64,000 bases of DNA from Cannabis sativa (Eukaryota; Streptophyta; Magnoliopsida; Rosales; Cannabaceae), in contig NC_083606.1 of NCBI RefSeq assembly GCF_029168945.1, forward strand, positions 12,426,041 through 12,490,040, in the 5' to 3' direction. Positions 23,345-34,532 of this stretch are shown here, in pieces. A program made the translations under genes and the position numbers. Within the stretch, counting starts at the first letter, position 1. Each line of letters starts with the position of its first letter. Under the pieces are notes generated by a model. The model had not been told where the DNA came from. It saw only the letters and a program-made list of their open reading frames with translations, and searched no databases.

Positions 23345-25771
23345 TGTAACGCCCTAAGATTTAGGCACGCTACCCAATATGATTAAGAAACCCTAATCCC
23401 CTAAACGGGATTGGTTTAAAAATAAGCACGGAAATTAAAACTTTAAACGAAAACGGAATGAAAATAAACTTGTAATAATTTTAACCTTACAAACAAAAGT
23501 TACATGTTTCGGGATCCCAAAAAAATCATTTTACAAAATATTACAAGTCTTTTCTCCTTAGCCGACCTAAGCGGCAAAAATAGAGTTACAAAAGTTTCAA
23601 CGCAGGTAGACCCCAACCCGCTTGGTCTAGTGTGGCCCGAACATGTACATACATCGCCCAACTCCCATACTCATGGCTGATCAGAGATAGATTTACCCTT
23701 TCCTGCACAGTAGAGCACCCGTGAGCCAAGCCCAGCAAGACAGTAAGATATATCGTTAATCATATATAACTCATCACATAAATAATAATAATGCCATTTC
23801 ATATTTGTCTGTATGACACAGACCTGCGTGTTACGCTCACACGCCTATTTATGTCTATGTGGCATAGACCTACGTGTTACGCTCACACGTCTAATTACAA
23901 TAAGGCCTTAGAACAGTTCATCTCGGTTCTAGTTACCAAGTCCAACCCGATTATGCCTTGAACACATAACCCTTTACTTCAATATACAGCTATATACATC
24001 ATGGCATAACAATTACATATTAACAATTCACTTAGGTAATAACCCTAAGCTAATAAACCGCTCACTTTAGAGTAATAACTCTAATCACGGTTTCTAGTTT
24101 CTCATATAAATCACATTCCATATAAGCGACATTGCGCATATCTCTACGTGCTAACTACTGTCTTACCTGATGTCCCACAAATATGGAGATTCCAAATCCC
24201 CGGGTGCTCTTGACCAAGTGCCGGTAATCCTAGTCACAATTCCGGGATACACAAGTATAGGGTTAATCCCAAAATCCATTTCCACAAATTAAAAACTGGG
24301 CATTTAAATTCCAGATATTCAGATAGAGCTCGGAACGAGCTTTCCAACGATATAAAGAACGTCCCAAACGGAGTCCCGAGTCAAAAGTTATGACCAAAAC
24401 AAAAACCCGAAAAAAATACAATAAGCTGCCAAAAATGGCCGCGGCTACTGGGTTTAAAAACCCAGGGAACCCAGTTTCCAGCCACGAAAATGCATCCAAA
24501 AACACCAATTTTCATGCTATATCAACCCACAATCATACCAAACTTTCACCTAACATAAACCAAGTAATTAGAGAGGAATTACACCTAATTCACTCTCCAA
24601 CAACACCAAAAACCAGCAACTAAAAATCAGCCTTCAACAATGAATTTCAGCCCCAAAAACTCATCCATTTCAACTCAATTCACAACCAAAACTTAAATCC
24701 ATTAAATAGATTTTCCAGTAATTAAATCAAAAGCTTAAAACACAATTCATGCATTAAAAATCCAATGGTAAAAACCCCAAAAATTCAGATTAAACATCAT
24801 AAACTTCAAAGCTCCAACTTAAGCAAAATCACCAAGAACTTCAAGCTCAAGAACTTGAACTTGAACAATTAATTTCAAAGTTCAATAACAGAATAAAAAC
24901 ACAATAAAATTCCTTTTAAATTCTGTCTAAACCTAACCCAACATCAATTCAAAAGATCCAAGTACAAACATGCTCAAATCAACAAGAAAACACCAACATG
25001 CATCTCAAGACCATCCCAACCTATTTCATGCTTTTCAACCATAAAATCACAGCAACAAATTCATTAAATTTCAGCAATAGAAAAACTACCTCAAGCTTCA
25101 ATGCAATGATCAAGCCACAACTCCTCAAACAATTCTTCAATTTCAAGCTTGAATACCAAGCAAATCACCAATTTTTCAACCAAATACAAAGAGAGATAGA
25201 GAGAGAGAGAGGGAAGGGGGCTGTTTTAGGGTTAAGGTAAATGCAGAGAATGAATTTCATTTTTTTACAAATAATGCCTTTAGTTGAAAATAAATCCAAA
25301 AATACAATTTACCATTTTGCCCCTAGGGCCATTTCTCACATACTCAAACAATCAAGGGCATTGAATTCATTTCATATATAACACATATTTAAATAATTTC
25401 AGATTATTCACACATAAATAAAATGCCAATAATTTATCCCAAAATTATATTTCTACCGAACCCGGTTCAGCCCGAAATACCCGATTGTGACTATACCGCG
25501 CCAACTTGTCAGAACACACCTGAAAAAGGACACACCAGATATACTATATAATAATATAGTTCATAAGCACATAAATAAATTAAATTCACAGTTTTACCCT
25601 TCTCGGGTCAAAATTACTAAAATGCCCCCTAACTCACCAACGGGGTCTTAACATGTCATTTCTCATATTAATTCGCATATAATAAATTATAATATAATAT
25701 AATTCTACAATAATACTCAATTAACTAGTTAGGGCTTTGCTAATCCATTTCCTTAATTCCAGGGTATTACA
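23345..25771 (-). repeat. 3' LTR of the nested Tekay element
   Basis: 2,427 bp, TGTAACGCCC to GGTATTACA in window orientation. Contains a ~58-bp two-copy repeat with 'cgtgttacgctcacacg' near 23820–23893, a palindromic CTGGGTTTAAAAACCCAG at about 24448–24465, and a GA run near 25190–25213. It differs from the right LTR at roughly 20–25 positions by eye. Confidence 0.95.
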
Positions 25772-25790
25772 ATTACCCCTTCCTTATAGA
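25772..25790 (-). other. Polypurine tract of the nested Tekay element
   Basis: On the minus strand this is AAGGAAGGGGTAAT, directly before the 3' LTR. It sets the orientation. Confidence 0.8.
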
Positions 25791-25806
25791 AATTTCGTCT
25801 CGAAAT

Positions 25807-27938
25807 TTACCTAAACAACTCTGGATATTTCTGCTGCATATCCGTCTCGAGTTCCCAGGTTGCCTCTTCTACTTTACTGTTCCTCCATAACACTTTCACC
25901 AGTGCAATTGTCTTGTTTCTCAAGACTTTCTCCCTTCTGTCAAGTATTTGCACCGGTTGTTCCTCATATGATAAATCTGGTTGTAGTTCTAATGCTTCAT
26001 AACTCGGGATATGGGACGAATGCGAGACATATTTTCGAAGCATCGAAACATGGAACACATCATGTACGCGCCGCTGGGGGCATAGCCAACCTGTACGCTA
26101 CTTGCCCTATCCTCTCAAGGATTTCAAGAGGTCCAATGAACCTGGGGCTAAGTTTTCCTTTCTTACCAAAGCGCTTGATGCCTTTCACTGGCGATATTCG
26201 GAGAAACACCATGTCCCCGATCTGAAAATTAATATCCCGTCGCTTTGGATCAGCATAACTCTTTTGTCTGCTCTGAGCCGCGAGCATTCGCGCTCTAATT
26301 TTATCAACTGCCTCACTTGTTCTCTGAACAGCCTCGGGACCCAAGAACTTTCTTTCACCTACCTCATCCCAGTGAATAGGTGATCTACATTTTCTTCCAT
26401 ATAAAAGCTCATAAGGGGCCATCCTAATTGTTGCCTGATAGCTGTTGTTGTACGAGAACTCGATCAGGGGAAGGTACTTTACCCATGATCCTTCAAAGTC
26501 AAGCACACATGCCCGTAGCATGTCTTCTAAGATCTGAATAGTCCTCTCGGATTGTCCATCCGTCTGAGGATGAAATGCTGTGCTAAACTTTAACTGAGTT
26601 CCCATAGCTCGATGTAGACTCTCCCAAAATCTTGATGTGAATTTCGGATCTCTATCTGAAACAATGGACTTTGGGACACCATGAAGACGAACAATTTCTC
26701 TAACATATAACTCAGCATACTGATCAATGGAGAAGTTCGTTCGAACAGGCAAAAAGTGCGCTGACTTTGTAAACCTGTCCACTATGACCCATACAGAGTC
26801 GAACTGTCCCGTGGTTCTCGGCAAGCCTACCACAAAGTCCATAGCAATGTCTTCCCATTTCCACTGCGGGATATTCAATGGCCGCAGCGCAACCCCGCAG
26901 CCTCGATGTTCGGCCTTCACTTGGCTGACAGGTAAGACACTTAGCAACAAACTCAGCGATGTCATTCTTCATGCTTGGCCACCAAAACATGGCCTTGAGG
27001 TCTTGATACATCTTCGTTGACCCCGGATGAACTGAGTAAGGAGTCGTATGAGACTCAGTCATAATCTCTCTTTTAATACCGTCATCCATAGGCACACAAA
27101 CACGATTCATAAATCGTAACCTTCCTGTTTCATCCACTGTAAAGTCACTAGTCTTCCCAGCCAAAACCCTATCTCGGGATTTCATTAACTCTGGATCTTG
27201 CAATTGTGCTTCTTTGATTCGCTCTAAAAGAGTAGATTGCAGGGTAATATTAGCCAACTGCCCTACAACCAACTCGATTTTAGCTCGGGTCATCTCATTT
27301 GCTAACTGCTGCGAGATTTGATTCACAGTATTTATCTGACTCTGCCCCTTTCTACTCAAGGCATCGGCAACCACGTTGGCCTTACCAGGGTGATAAAGGA
27401 TCTCACAATCATAATCCTTCACCAGTTCTAGCCAGCGTCTTTGTCTCATATTCAAGTCTCTCTCGGGTAAAGAAGTATTTCAGACTTTTATGATCAGTGT
27501 ATATCTCACATTTCTCGCCATATAAGTAATGCCGCCAAATCTTTAGCGCAAATACTACTGCCGCGAGTTCTAAGTCGTGAGTAGGGTACCTCTGCTCGTA
27601 CTCCTTTAACTGCCGAGAAGCATAAGCTATTACCTTTCCAGCTTGCATAAGAACACAGCGAGACCTTGTCTCGAGGCATCACAATAAACAACAAATTTTT
27701 CCTTATCTGAAGGAAGAGTTAGCACTGGAGCGGTAATCAAGCGCTGCTTTAACTCCAAAAAACTTTTCTCACACCGATCAGTCCAAACAAACTTCAAATT
27801 CTTTCGAGTCAACTCCGTTAAGGGTACAGCGATCTTTGAGAAACCCTCAACAAATCGACGATAATACCCAGCTAAGCCCAAAAAGCTTCTGACCTCAGTA
27901 GCCGATTTTGGTATTGGCCAATCCCGAAACGACTTCAA
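25807..27938 (-). pseudogene. Nested Tekay pol: RNase H, integrase, chromodomain-like tail
   Basis: Minus strand. RNase H (about 27930–27400) carries YCDASRQGL and [10 protein letters not shown]. The integrase zinc domain ends in CLTCQ (about 26930). The DDE core carries [15 protein letters not shown] and HPQTDGQSERT (about 26880–26510), so the catalytic residues are present. The C-terminal stretch 26058–25807 (FHVSMLRKYV, then VEEATWELE) is the chromodomain-like tail of chromoviruses, thought to steer integration into heterochromatin. Frames change near 27640, 27455, 26920 and 26060. Confidence 0.92.
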
Positions 27939-28634
27939 TCTTGGCCGGGTCCACCATTATCCCATCTTTATCTACTATGTGCCCCAAGAAAGAGACACGA
28001 GATAACCAGAATTCACACTTTTTGAATTTAGCATAGAGCTTGTGGTCTCGTAATCGTTGCAATACAGATCTAAGATGCAACTCATGTTCCTCTTCCGATT
28101 CAGAATAAACCAAGATGTCATCAATAAACACGATCACACATCTATCCAGGTAATCCTTGAATACCCGATTCATAAGATCCATGAATGCCGCCGGGGCATT
28201 GGTGAGTCCAAAAGACATCACTAGAAATTCATAATGTCCATACCGAGTACGGAAAGCAGTTTTCGGGACATCTTCCTCTCGAATTCTCAGCTGATGATAG
28301 CCTGAGCGAAGATCGATCTTGGAGAAGACCATCTTCCCTTTCAGTTGATCAAAAAGATCATCAATTCGAGGTAAAGGATATTTGTTCTTGATGGTAAGCT
28401 TATTCAACTCTCGGTAATCAATACACATTCGCAGAGACCCGTCTTTCTTCTTCACAAATAATACGGAGCACCCCAAGGAGAGTAACTCGGCCTAATGAAT
28501 CCCGCATTCGGCAATTCTTGTAGTTGTATCTTCAATTCTTTTAATTTTGGGAGCCATTCGATACGATGCCTTTGATACCGGTTCCGCTCCCGAACCAACT
28601 CAATTACAAATTCAATCTCCCGGGTAGGTGGCAA
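27895..28634 (-). pseudogene. Nested Tekay pol: reverse transcriptase
   Basis: Shows [31 protein letters not shown] and the catalytic FIDD of [11 protein letters not shown] (about 28105–28135). The frame is broken near 28480 and near 27900. The N-terminal part (28634–28476) lies in another frame. Confidence 0.92.
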
Positions 28635-30388
28635 TCCCGGTAGATCTTCGGAAAGACGTCAAGAAACTCGCATACCAATCTTGTACTCTCGGGTCCGGAT
28701 GTCACGGGTTGGTGGTATCCCTTTGCGGTAACTATGAATCCCGGACAACCTCTGCTCCTCAGGTCCTTAGCTTTCAAAAGTGTTATTCTTGGTATGCGTG
28801 CCCCCTGAACTTTACCCACAAACACTGTTGGGTTGGCACTATCAGGCTCAAACACCACCATCTTCCGCTTGCAGTCAATCGTTGCCCCATACTTAGACAG
28901 AAAATCCATTCCCAGGATTATATCAAAATCAGACATTTGCAATTCTATTAGATTGGCGGTTAATTCACAACCGTCAATCCAGAAGGACAAGGACCGAATC
29001 CACCTAGTGGATACTATAAGGTCTCCCGAAGGTAAAAGGGTACCAAACCCCGAAGCATAAATATCACATGGTTTATCAAAATTTTCAATTACTCTACTTG
29101 ACACATAAGAGTGGGTAGCTCCTGAATCAAACAATACAGTATAAGAACAACCATTTATAGACAACTGACCTGTCACCACTGACGGACTAGCATCAGCATC
29201 AGCCTGAGTCATGGTAAAAAGTCGTCCCGGGTTCTGAGTAACATTCTTCTTAGGCTCCTCTTTCTTAGTCTGAGGACAATCTCTGATGAAGTGGCCCACC
29301 ATGCCACACTGGAAACAAGTCTTGGCCCGACATTCACCCTGATGGTGTTTCTTGCATTTTGGACACTCAGGATAAGATCGGAATGAAGATCCGCGGCCCT
29401 GGCGGCCACCTCTGTTTCCCCAAAACTTCCTGTTACCCCCTGATGTTCCGGAAGCATCAACCTTTCGTTTGTGATCAGTGTTACCACCGTCTCGGTCCCT
29501 TTACCGATATTACCACTAGCGGCGGGGTTCGATGCCGTGACAACATCCTTTGCGTACCGCTCCTTTATTACCTGATGCTCAGCCTCCTCAGCAATTAAGG
29601 CTAGCTCTACCACTTTCTTGTACAAAGTGTCATGAGTAGTGGTAATCTTCAAGTCCCGACTGATTGTGGCATTCAGTCCTCTCACATATTTCTGTTTCCT
29701 GGTGAAATCTGTGGGCACCAGATCACCAGCAAACTTGGACAGCCGATCAAACTCTAGAGTGTATTCGGCCACAGACATCTTCCCCTAAGTTAATTTCACA
29801 AAGTCTTCCATGTGTGAAGTCCTCACAGCGATGCTATAAAATTTTTCTTCAAACAAATTCTTAAACTCATCCCAAGTCATTACATTGACATCATGAGTCT
29901 GTCCCACAATATCCCACCAGACGCGGGCATGATCTTGTAACATGAAAGCTGCACAATTCACTCTCTCTGTTCCCGTCACTCCCATATTATCAAGGATACG
30001 GGTGATTGTACTCATCCATTGCTCAGCTTTAATTATGTCAGTACCTCCCAGAAAAGTAGGAGGTTGCAGCTTCACAAACCGCTCAAACACGGAATCTCTA
30101 TGCGGCATCATAAACCCCGGTTACCCACCACCGGCACGAGCACCGGTGGTAACACTTGCTCAACAGGGCAGCGGTGCGGTTGCGTTAATCGACGCAACTC
30201 TTCCTCTTGACGAAGTATGATACCTCGCATTTCATGGAACATCTGCGCCGCGGTCGGCGGGAGGATTAGCATTGCCAACCCCCGCATTATCCCGGATTCG
30301 CGGAGGTGCAGGCGTGCGGTGGATTGGTTTGGTCTACACCATGCTCTACTTGCTCGCCCTGTGGTCTAGATGATTGCGGAGGGTCCAT
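28604..30388 (-). pseudogene. Nested Tekay gag and protease
   Basis: The gag start ATG is at 30388 (MDPPQSSRPQ). The capsid-like region (30111–29785: PPTFLGGTD, VWWDIV, FEEKFYS) is cut by a TAG at 29785–29787 where related elements have glutamine. A zinc-knuckle region follows (about 29360–29270), then the aspartic protease with FDSGATHSYV (about 29105–29140). Frameshifts near 30120 and 29500 also break it. Confidence 0.9.
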
Positions 30389-30708
30389 TTTTACAAGTAC
30401 CCCTGTAACCAACAACCCCAGCGAGTTAAGCACCAATACCACACTTATGCACTTATTACCTTAAACCCTAACTCAACTATTTACTTCATATAATTAAACA
30501 CTTAACATATAGCATTTTAAGCATGGCATCATATATCACATAAATACTCTAGATGCTTACATACTGCCTAAAATGGAAAGCGGTAAATAATTGATCAAAT
30601 AAGCAGTAAAGTATTTACTCTCAACACTTACTGCACCATGAGTCGAGCTTATCTCTGACGATGATTGTACATGTTCGACCGGTCTACAGGAAGTTTAAAA
30701 ACCTTGGC

Positions 30709-30720
30709 GCTCTGATACCA
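30709..30720 (-). other. Primer binding site of the nested Tekay element
   Basis: Minus-strand TGGTATCAGAGC, complementary to the 3' end of plant initiator tRNA-Met. It lies three bases inside the right (5') LTR. Confidence 0.9.
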
Positions 30721-30723
30721 AAC

Positions 30724-33153
30724 TGTAACGCCCTAAGATTTAGGCACGCTACCCAATATGATTAAGAAACCCTAATCCCCTAAACGGGATTGGTTTTAAA
30801 ATAAGCGCAGAAATTAAAACTTTAAACGAAAACGGAATGAAAATAAACTTGTAATAATTTTAACCTTACAAACAAAAGTTACATGTTTCGGGATCCCAAA
30901 AAAATCATTTTACAAAATATTACAAGTCTTTTCTCCTTAGCCGACCTAAGCGGCAAAAATAGAGTTACAAAAGTTTCAACGCAGGTAGACCCCAACCCGC
31001 TTGGTCTAGTGTGGCCCGAACATGTACATACATCGCCCAACTCCCATACTCATGGCTGATCAGAGATAGATTTACCCTTTCCCCGCACAAGAGAGCACCC
31101 GTGAGCCAAGCCCAAGAAGACAAGAAGATATATCGTTAATCATATATAACTCATCACATAAATAATAATAATGCCATTTCATATTTGTCTGTATGACACA
31201 GACCTGCGTGTTACGCTCACACGCCTATTTATGTCTATGTGGCATAGACCTACGTGTTACGCTCACACGTCTAATTACAATAAGGCCTTAGAACAGTTCA
31301 TCTCGGTTCTAGTTACCGAGTCCAACCCGATTATGCCTTGAACACATAACCCTTTACTTCAATATACAGCTATATACATCATGGCATAACAATTACATAT
31401 TAACAATTCACTTGGGTAATAACCCTAAGCCAATAAACCGCTCACTTTAGAGTAATAACTCTAATCACGGTTTCTAGTTTCTCATATAAATCACATTCCA
31501 TATAAGCGCCATTGCGCATATCTCTACGTGCTAACTACTGTCTTACATGATGTCCCACAAATATGGAGATTCCAAATCCCCGGGTGCTCTTGACCAAGTG
31601 CCGGTAATCCTAGTCACAATTCCGGGATACACAAGTATAGGGTTAATCCCAAAATCCATTTCCACAAATTAAAAACTGGGCATTTAAATTCCAGATATTC
31701 AGATATAGCTCGGAACGAGCTTTCCAACGATATAAAGAACGTCCCAAACGGAGTCCCGAGTCAAAAGTTATGACCAAAACAAAAACCCGAAAAAAATACA
31801 ATAAGCTGCCAAAAATGGCCGCGGCTACTGGGTTTAAAAACCCAGGGAACCCAGTTTCCAGCCACGAAAATGCATCCAAAAACACCAATTTTCATGCTAT
31901 ATCAACCCACAATCATACCAAACTTTCACCTAACATAAACCAAGTAATTAGAGAGGAATTACACCTAATTCACTCTCCAACAACACCAAAAACCAGCAAC
32001 TAAAAATCAGCCTTCAACAATGAATTTCAGCCCCAAAAACTCATCCATTTCAACTCAATTCACAACCAAAACTTAAATCCATTAAATAGATTTTCCAGTA
32101 ATTAAATCAAAAGCTTAAAACACAATTCATGCATTAAAAATCCAATGGTAAAAACCCCAAAAATTCAGATTAAACATCATAAACTTCAAAGCTCCAACTT
32201 AAGCAAAATTACCAAGAACTTCAAGCTCAAGAACTTGAACTTGAACAATTAATTTCAAAGTTCAATAACAGAATAAAAACACAATAAAATTCCTTTTAAA
32301 TTCTGTCTAAACCTAACCCAACATCAATTCAAAAGATCCAAGTACAAACATGCTCAAATCAACAAGAAAACACCAACATGCATCTCAAGACCATCCCAAC
32401 CTATTTCATGCTTTTCAACCATAAAATCACAGCAGCAAATTCATTAAATTTCAGCAATAGAAAAACTACCTCAAGCTTCAATGCAATGATCAAGCCACAA
32501 CTCCTCAAACAATTCTTCAATTTCAAGCTTGAATACCAAGCAAATCACCAATTTTTCAACCAAATACAAAGAGAGATAGAGAGAGAGAGAGGGAAGGGGG
32601 CTGTTTTAGGGTTAAGGTAAATGCAGAGAATGAATTTCATTTTTTTACAAATAATGCCTTTAGTTGAAAATAAATCCAAAAATACAATTTACCATTTTGC
32701 CCCTAGGGCCATTTCTCACATACTCAAACAATCAAGGGCATTGAATTCATTTCATATATAACACATATTTAAATAATTTCAGATTATTCACACATAAATA
32801 AAATGCCAATAATTTATCCCAAAATTATATTTCGGCCCCGAACCCGGTTCAGCCCGAAATACCCGATTGTGACTATACCGCGCCAACTTGTCAGAACACA
32901 CCTGAAAAAGGACACACCAGATATACTATATAATAATATAGTTCATAAGCACATAAATAAATTAAATTCACAGTTTTACCCTTCTCGGGTCAAAATTACT
33001 AAAATGCCCCCTAACTCACCAACGGGGTCTTAACATGTCATTTCTCATATTAATTCGCATATAATAAATTATAATATAATATAATTCTACAATAATACTC
33101 AATTAACTAGTTAGGGCTTTGCTAATCCATTTCCTTAATTCCAGGGTATTACA
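30724..33153 (-). repeat. 5' LTR of the nested Tekay element
   Basis: 2,430 bp, collinear with 23345–25771 and about 99% identical by eye. Differences cluster at 31080–31130 and near 32833–32840. The GTAGC duplication follows at 33154–33158. Confidence 0.95.
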
Positions 33154-33487
33154 GTAGCCGTCGCTAGACTTAAATGATCATTACTGTGGCGCTGCTGTTT
33201 GGGGGTTGTGCCGTCAGACTTTATTGCGTGTTGCAGTCCCAACACGCTTCCTCCCATGCGGCATTAAATGCGACTTGATTGCTCAGGAGAGGCCTGACAC
33301 ATCCCGGAGAGGCTTCATGCTATGCGAGCTTCCGGGAGTACCTTGTGCTCCGGGTGCCTCCTCCGGGACCTATGCCCAGGGTGCTTCCTTGAGGCATACA
33401 AAGACTTTATCAAATATTTACAAGTTATCTGATCCACGTGTCCCTGTTTAACTGGTCCACGTATTTTGGGCAAAATAAGGGGCAACA
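33154..33487 (-). repeat. 5' LTR of the Tat element, second piece
   Basis: Resumes the Tat LTR exactly where 23344 left off, after the duplicated GTAGC, and ends CAACA at 33487. AGTAT (33488–33492) completes the outer target duplication. It differs from the left LTR at two positions that I can see. Confidence 0.95.
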
Positions 33488-33492
33488 AGTAT

Positions 33493-33692
33493 TATTACTG
33501 TCAAAAATTAAACTTAAATATTTATCAACAATCAAAAATTAAATTTACATATTTATACCGCAAATTACTCCCTCTTTTTTCTAACTACTTCTCACTTCTT
33601 TTAAACCCAGACTACATGTATATCAAAAAGGTCAAATGAAATTAATGGAGTCTCACTATTATAGTTTTTTTTTCTTGAGATAATTCCATTAA
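33493..33692. other. AT-rich flank
   Basis: No gene seen. The last nine bases (33684–33692, TTCCATTAA) are the left duplication of the next element. Confidence 0.5.
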
Positions 33693-34520
33693 GAGAAATG
33701 CTAAAAGACATTATTGATATCTAACACCTTCCCACAACTGGCCTTAATGGTGTGCAGGCAGTTCCACTGCACAGGGCCTTGAAAAGGTCCAATTTTTTTT
33801 TTTAAAAAAAAAGAATCAAATTCATTAACTTGGGTTATAGTTATTTCGGTTAGTATATCTTACGTTAAGATATTAAATTAAATAATACTGAATATAAAAT
33901 AAATGAAGCTATTAAAAACGTAGTTAAGCAATATAAATTAATTTAATTTGATAACTAATTGATTATTGAAAAACAAATATATATATCTATAACATAATGA
34001 GAATAATCATAGCTAATATTCGTTAATTGTAATTGGGTAGCTAGTGGTGAGAATGTGATCAACTTCTTTTAGAAAGAAACTATTACTTCGCCCAAGGCTC
34101 CTAAATCATTTGGGTCGGTCTTGGTAGTTTTATACTGTGTACTGTATTTCACGGTTATTTTTTAATTGTTCTACTGTTTTAATTGTTCTATTTTGTTGTT
34201 TTACGGTTGTTTTATAAAAAAGACAGTATTTTTGTAAAAAATTATGTGTGATAATAAAATTGTAAACTTTTACCAAAAAATCTAGTATTTTTGTAAAAAT
34301 TCATTTTTTTATAAGGGGCCTAATTTTTAAAATTAAAATAGGGCCTCCACAATGTTTAAGACGGCCCTGCACCTTCCTAAGTGACATATTATTATTAGTA
34401 TAATTAAGTATTAAGTCTCATATAATTTAATGTAATAGTTTTTAAGAAATATCACTAACAAATTGTAGGACGTCATCTCTAAAATGTGTTGGGCACCACT
34501 GATATCCAATATCAATGCTT
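33693..34520. mobile_element. MULE-like non-autonomous element with 9-bp duplication
   Basis: Flanked by a perfect 9-bp repeat, TTCCATTAA (33684–33692 and 34521–34529), the size Mutator-like elements make. It starts GAGAAATGCTAAAAG. Its right part (34380–34515) aligns with 57805–57930. The ends are only weakly inverted, so the superfamily call rests mainly on the duplication. It is interrupted by a hAT at 33733–34369. Confidence 0.7.
33733..34369. mobile_element. hAT element nested in the MULE-like element
   Basis: Flanked by a perfect 8-bp duplication, CACCTTCC (33725–33732 and 34370–34377). The right end, inverted, reads CAGGGCCGTCTTAA, a common plant hAT end. The left end (CACAACTGGCCTTAA) is a diverged partner. 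It contains a copy of the 'acaaaaatac' repeat family (34110–34310, inverted relative to 10780–11060). No transposase. Confidence 0.75.
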
Positions 34521-34532
34521 TTCCATTAAAAG

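Larger units (their letters stand above)
23345..33153 (-). mobile_element. Complete Tekay-type chromovirus nested in the Tat 5' LTR
   Basis: 9,809 bp on the minus strand. It has LTRs of about 2.43 kb (23345–25771 and 30724–33153) with TGTAA/TTACA ends. The target duplication GTAGC is perfect. A primer binding site complementary to initiator tRNA-Met (TGGTATCAGAGC on the minus strand) sits next to the right LTR and a polypurine tract next to the left. Gag-pol between them runs from 30388 to 25807 and is broken many times. It resembles the fragment at 1–2043 in protein but not clearly in LTR sequence. Confidence 0.95.
11345..33487 (-). mobile_element. Tat-lineage Ty3/gypsy retrotransposon, split by a nested Tekay element
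   Basis: A complete element on the minus strand. Its LTRs (781 bp once rejoined) begin TGTTG and end CAACA in window orientation. The 5-bp target duplication AGTAT flanks both ends (11340–11344 and 33488–33492). Gag-pol runs leftward from 22829 to 16836, and an additional antisense gene (aORF) runs rightward from 13232 to 16345. A second RNase H of archaeal type before integrase, the DNGSS protease motif and the antisense extra ORF are known marks of the Tat lineage. Without the nested 9.8-kb insertion the element is about 12.3 kb. The LTRs differ at about 7 of 781 positions by eye. Confidence 0.93.

Noticed and set aside
24263..24508. Identical 81-codon frames in both Tekay LTRs (also at 31643–31888).
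   Set aside because: Their identity follows from the LTRs being near-identical. They lie in a non-coding LTR region and resemble no protein.
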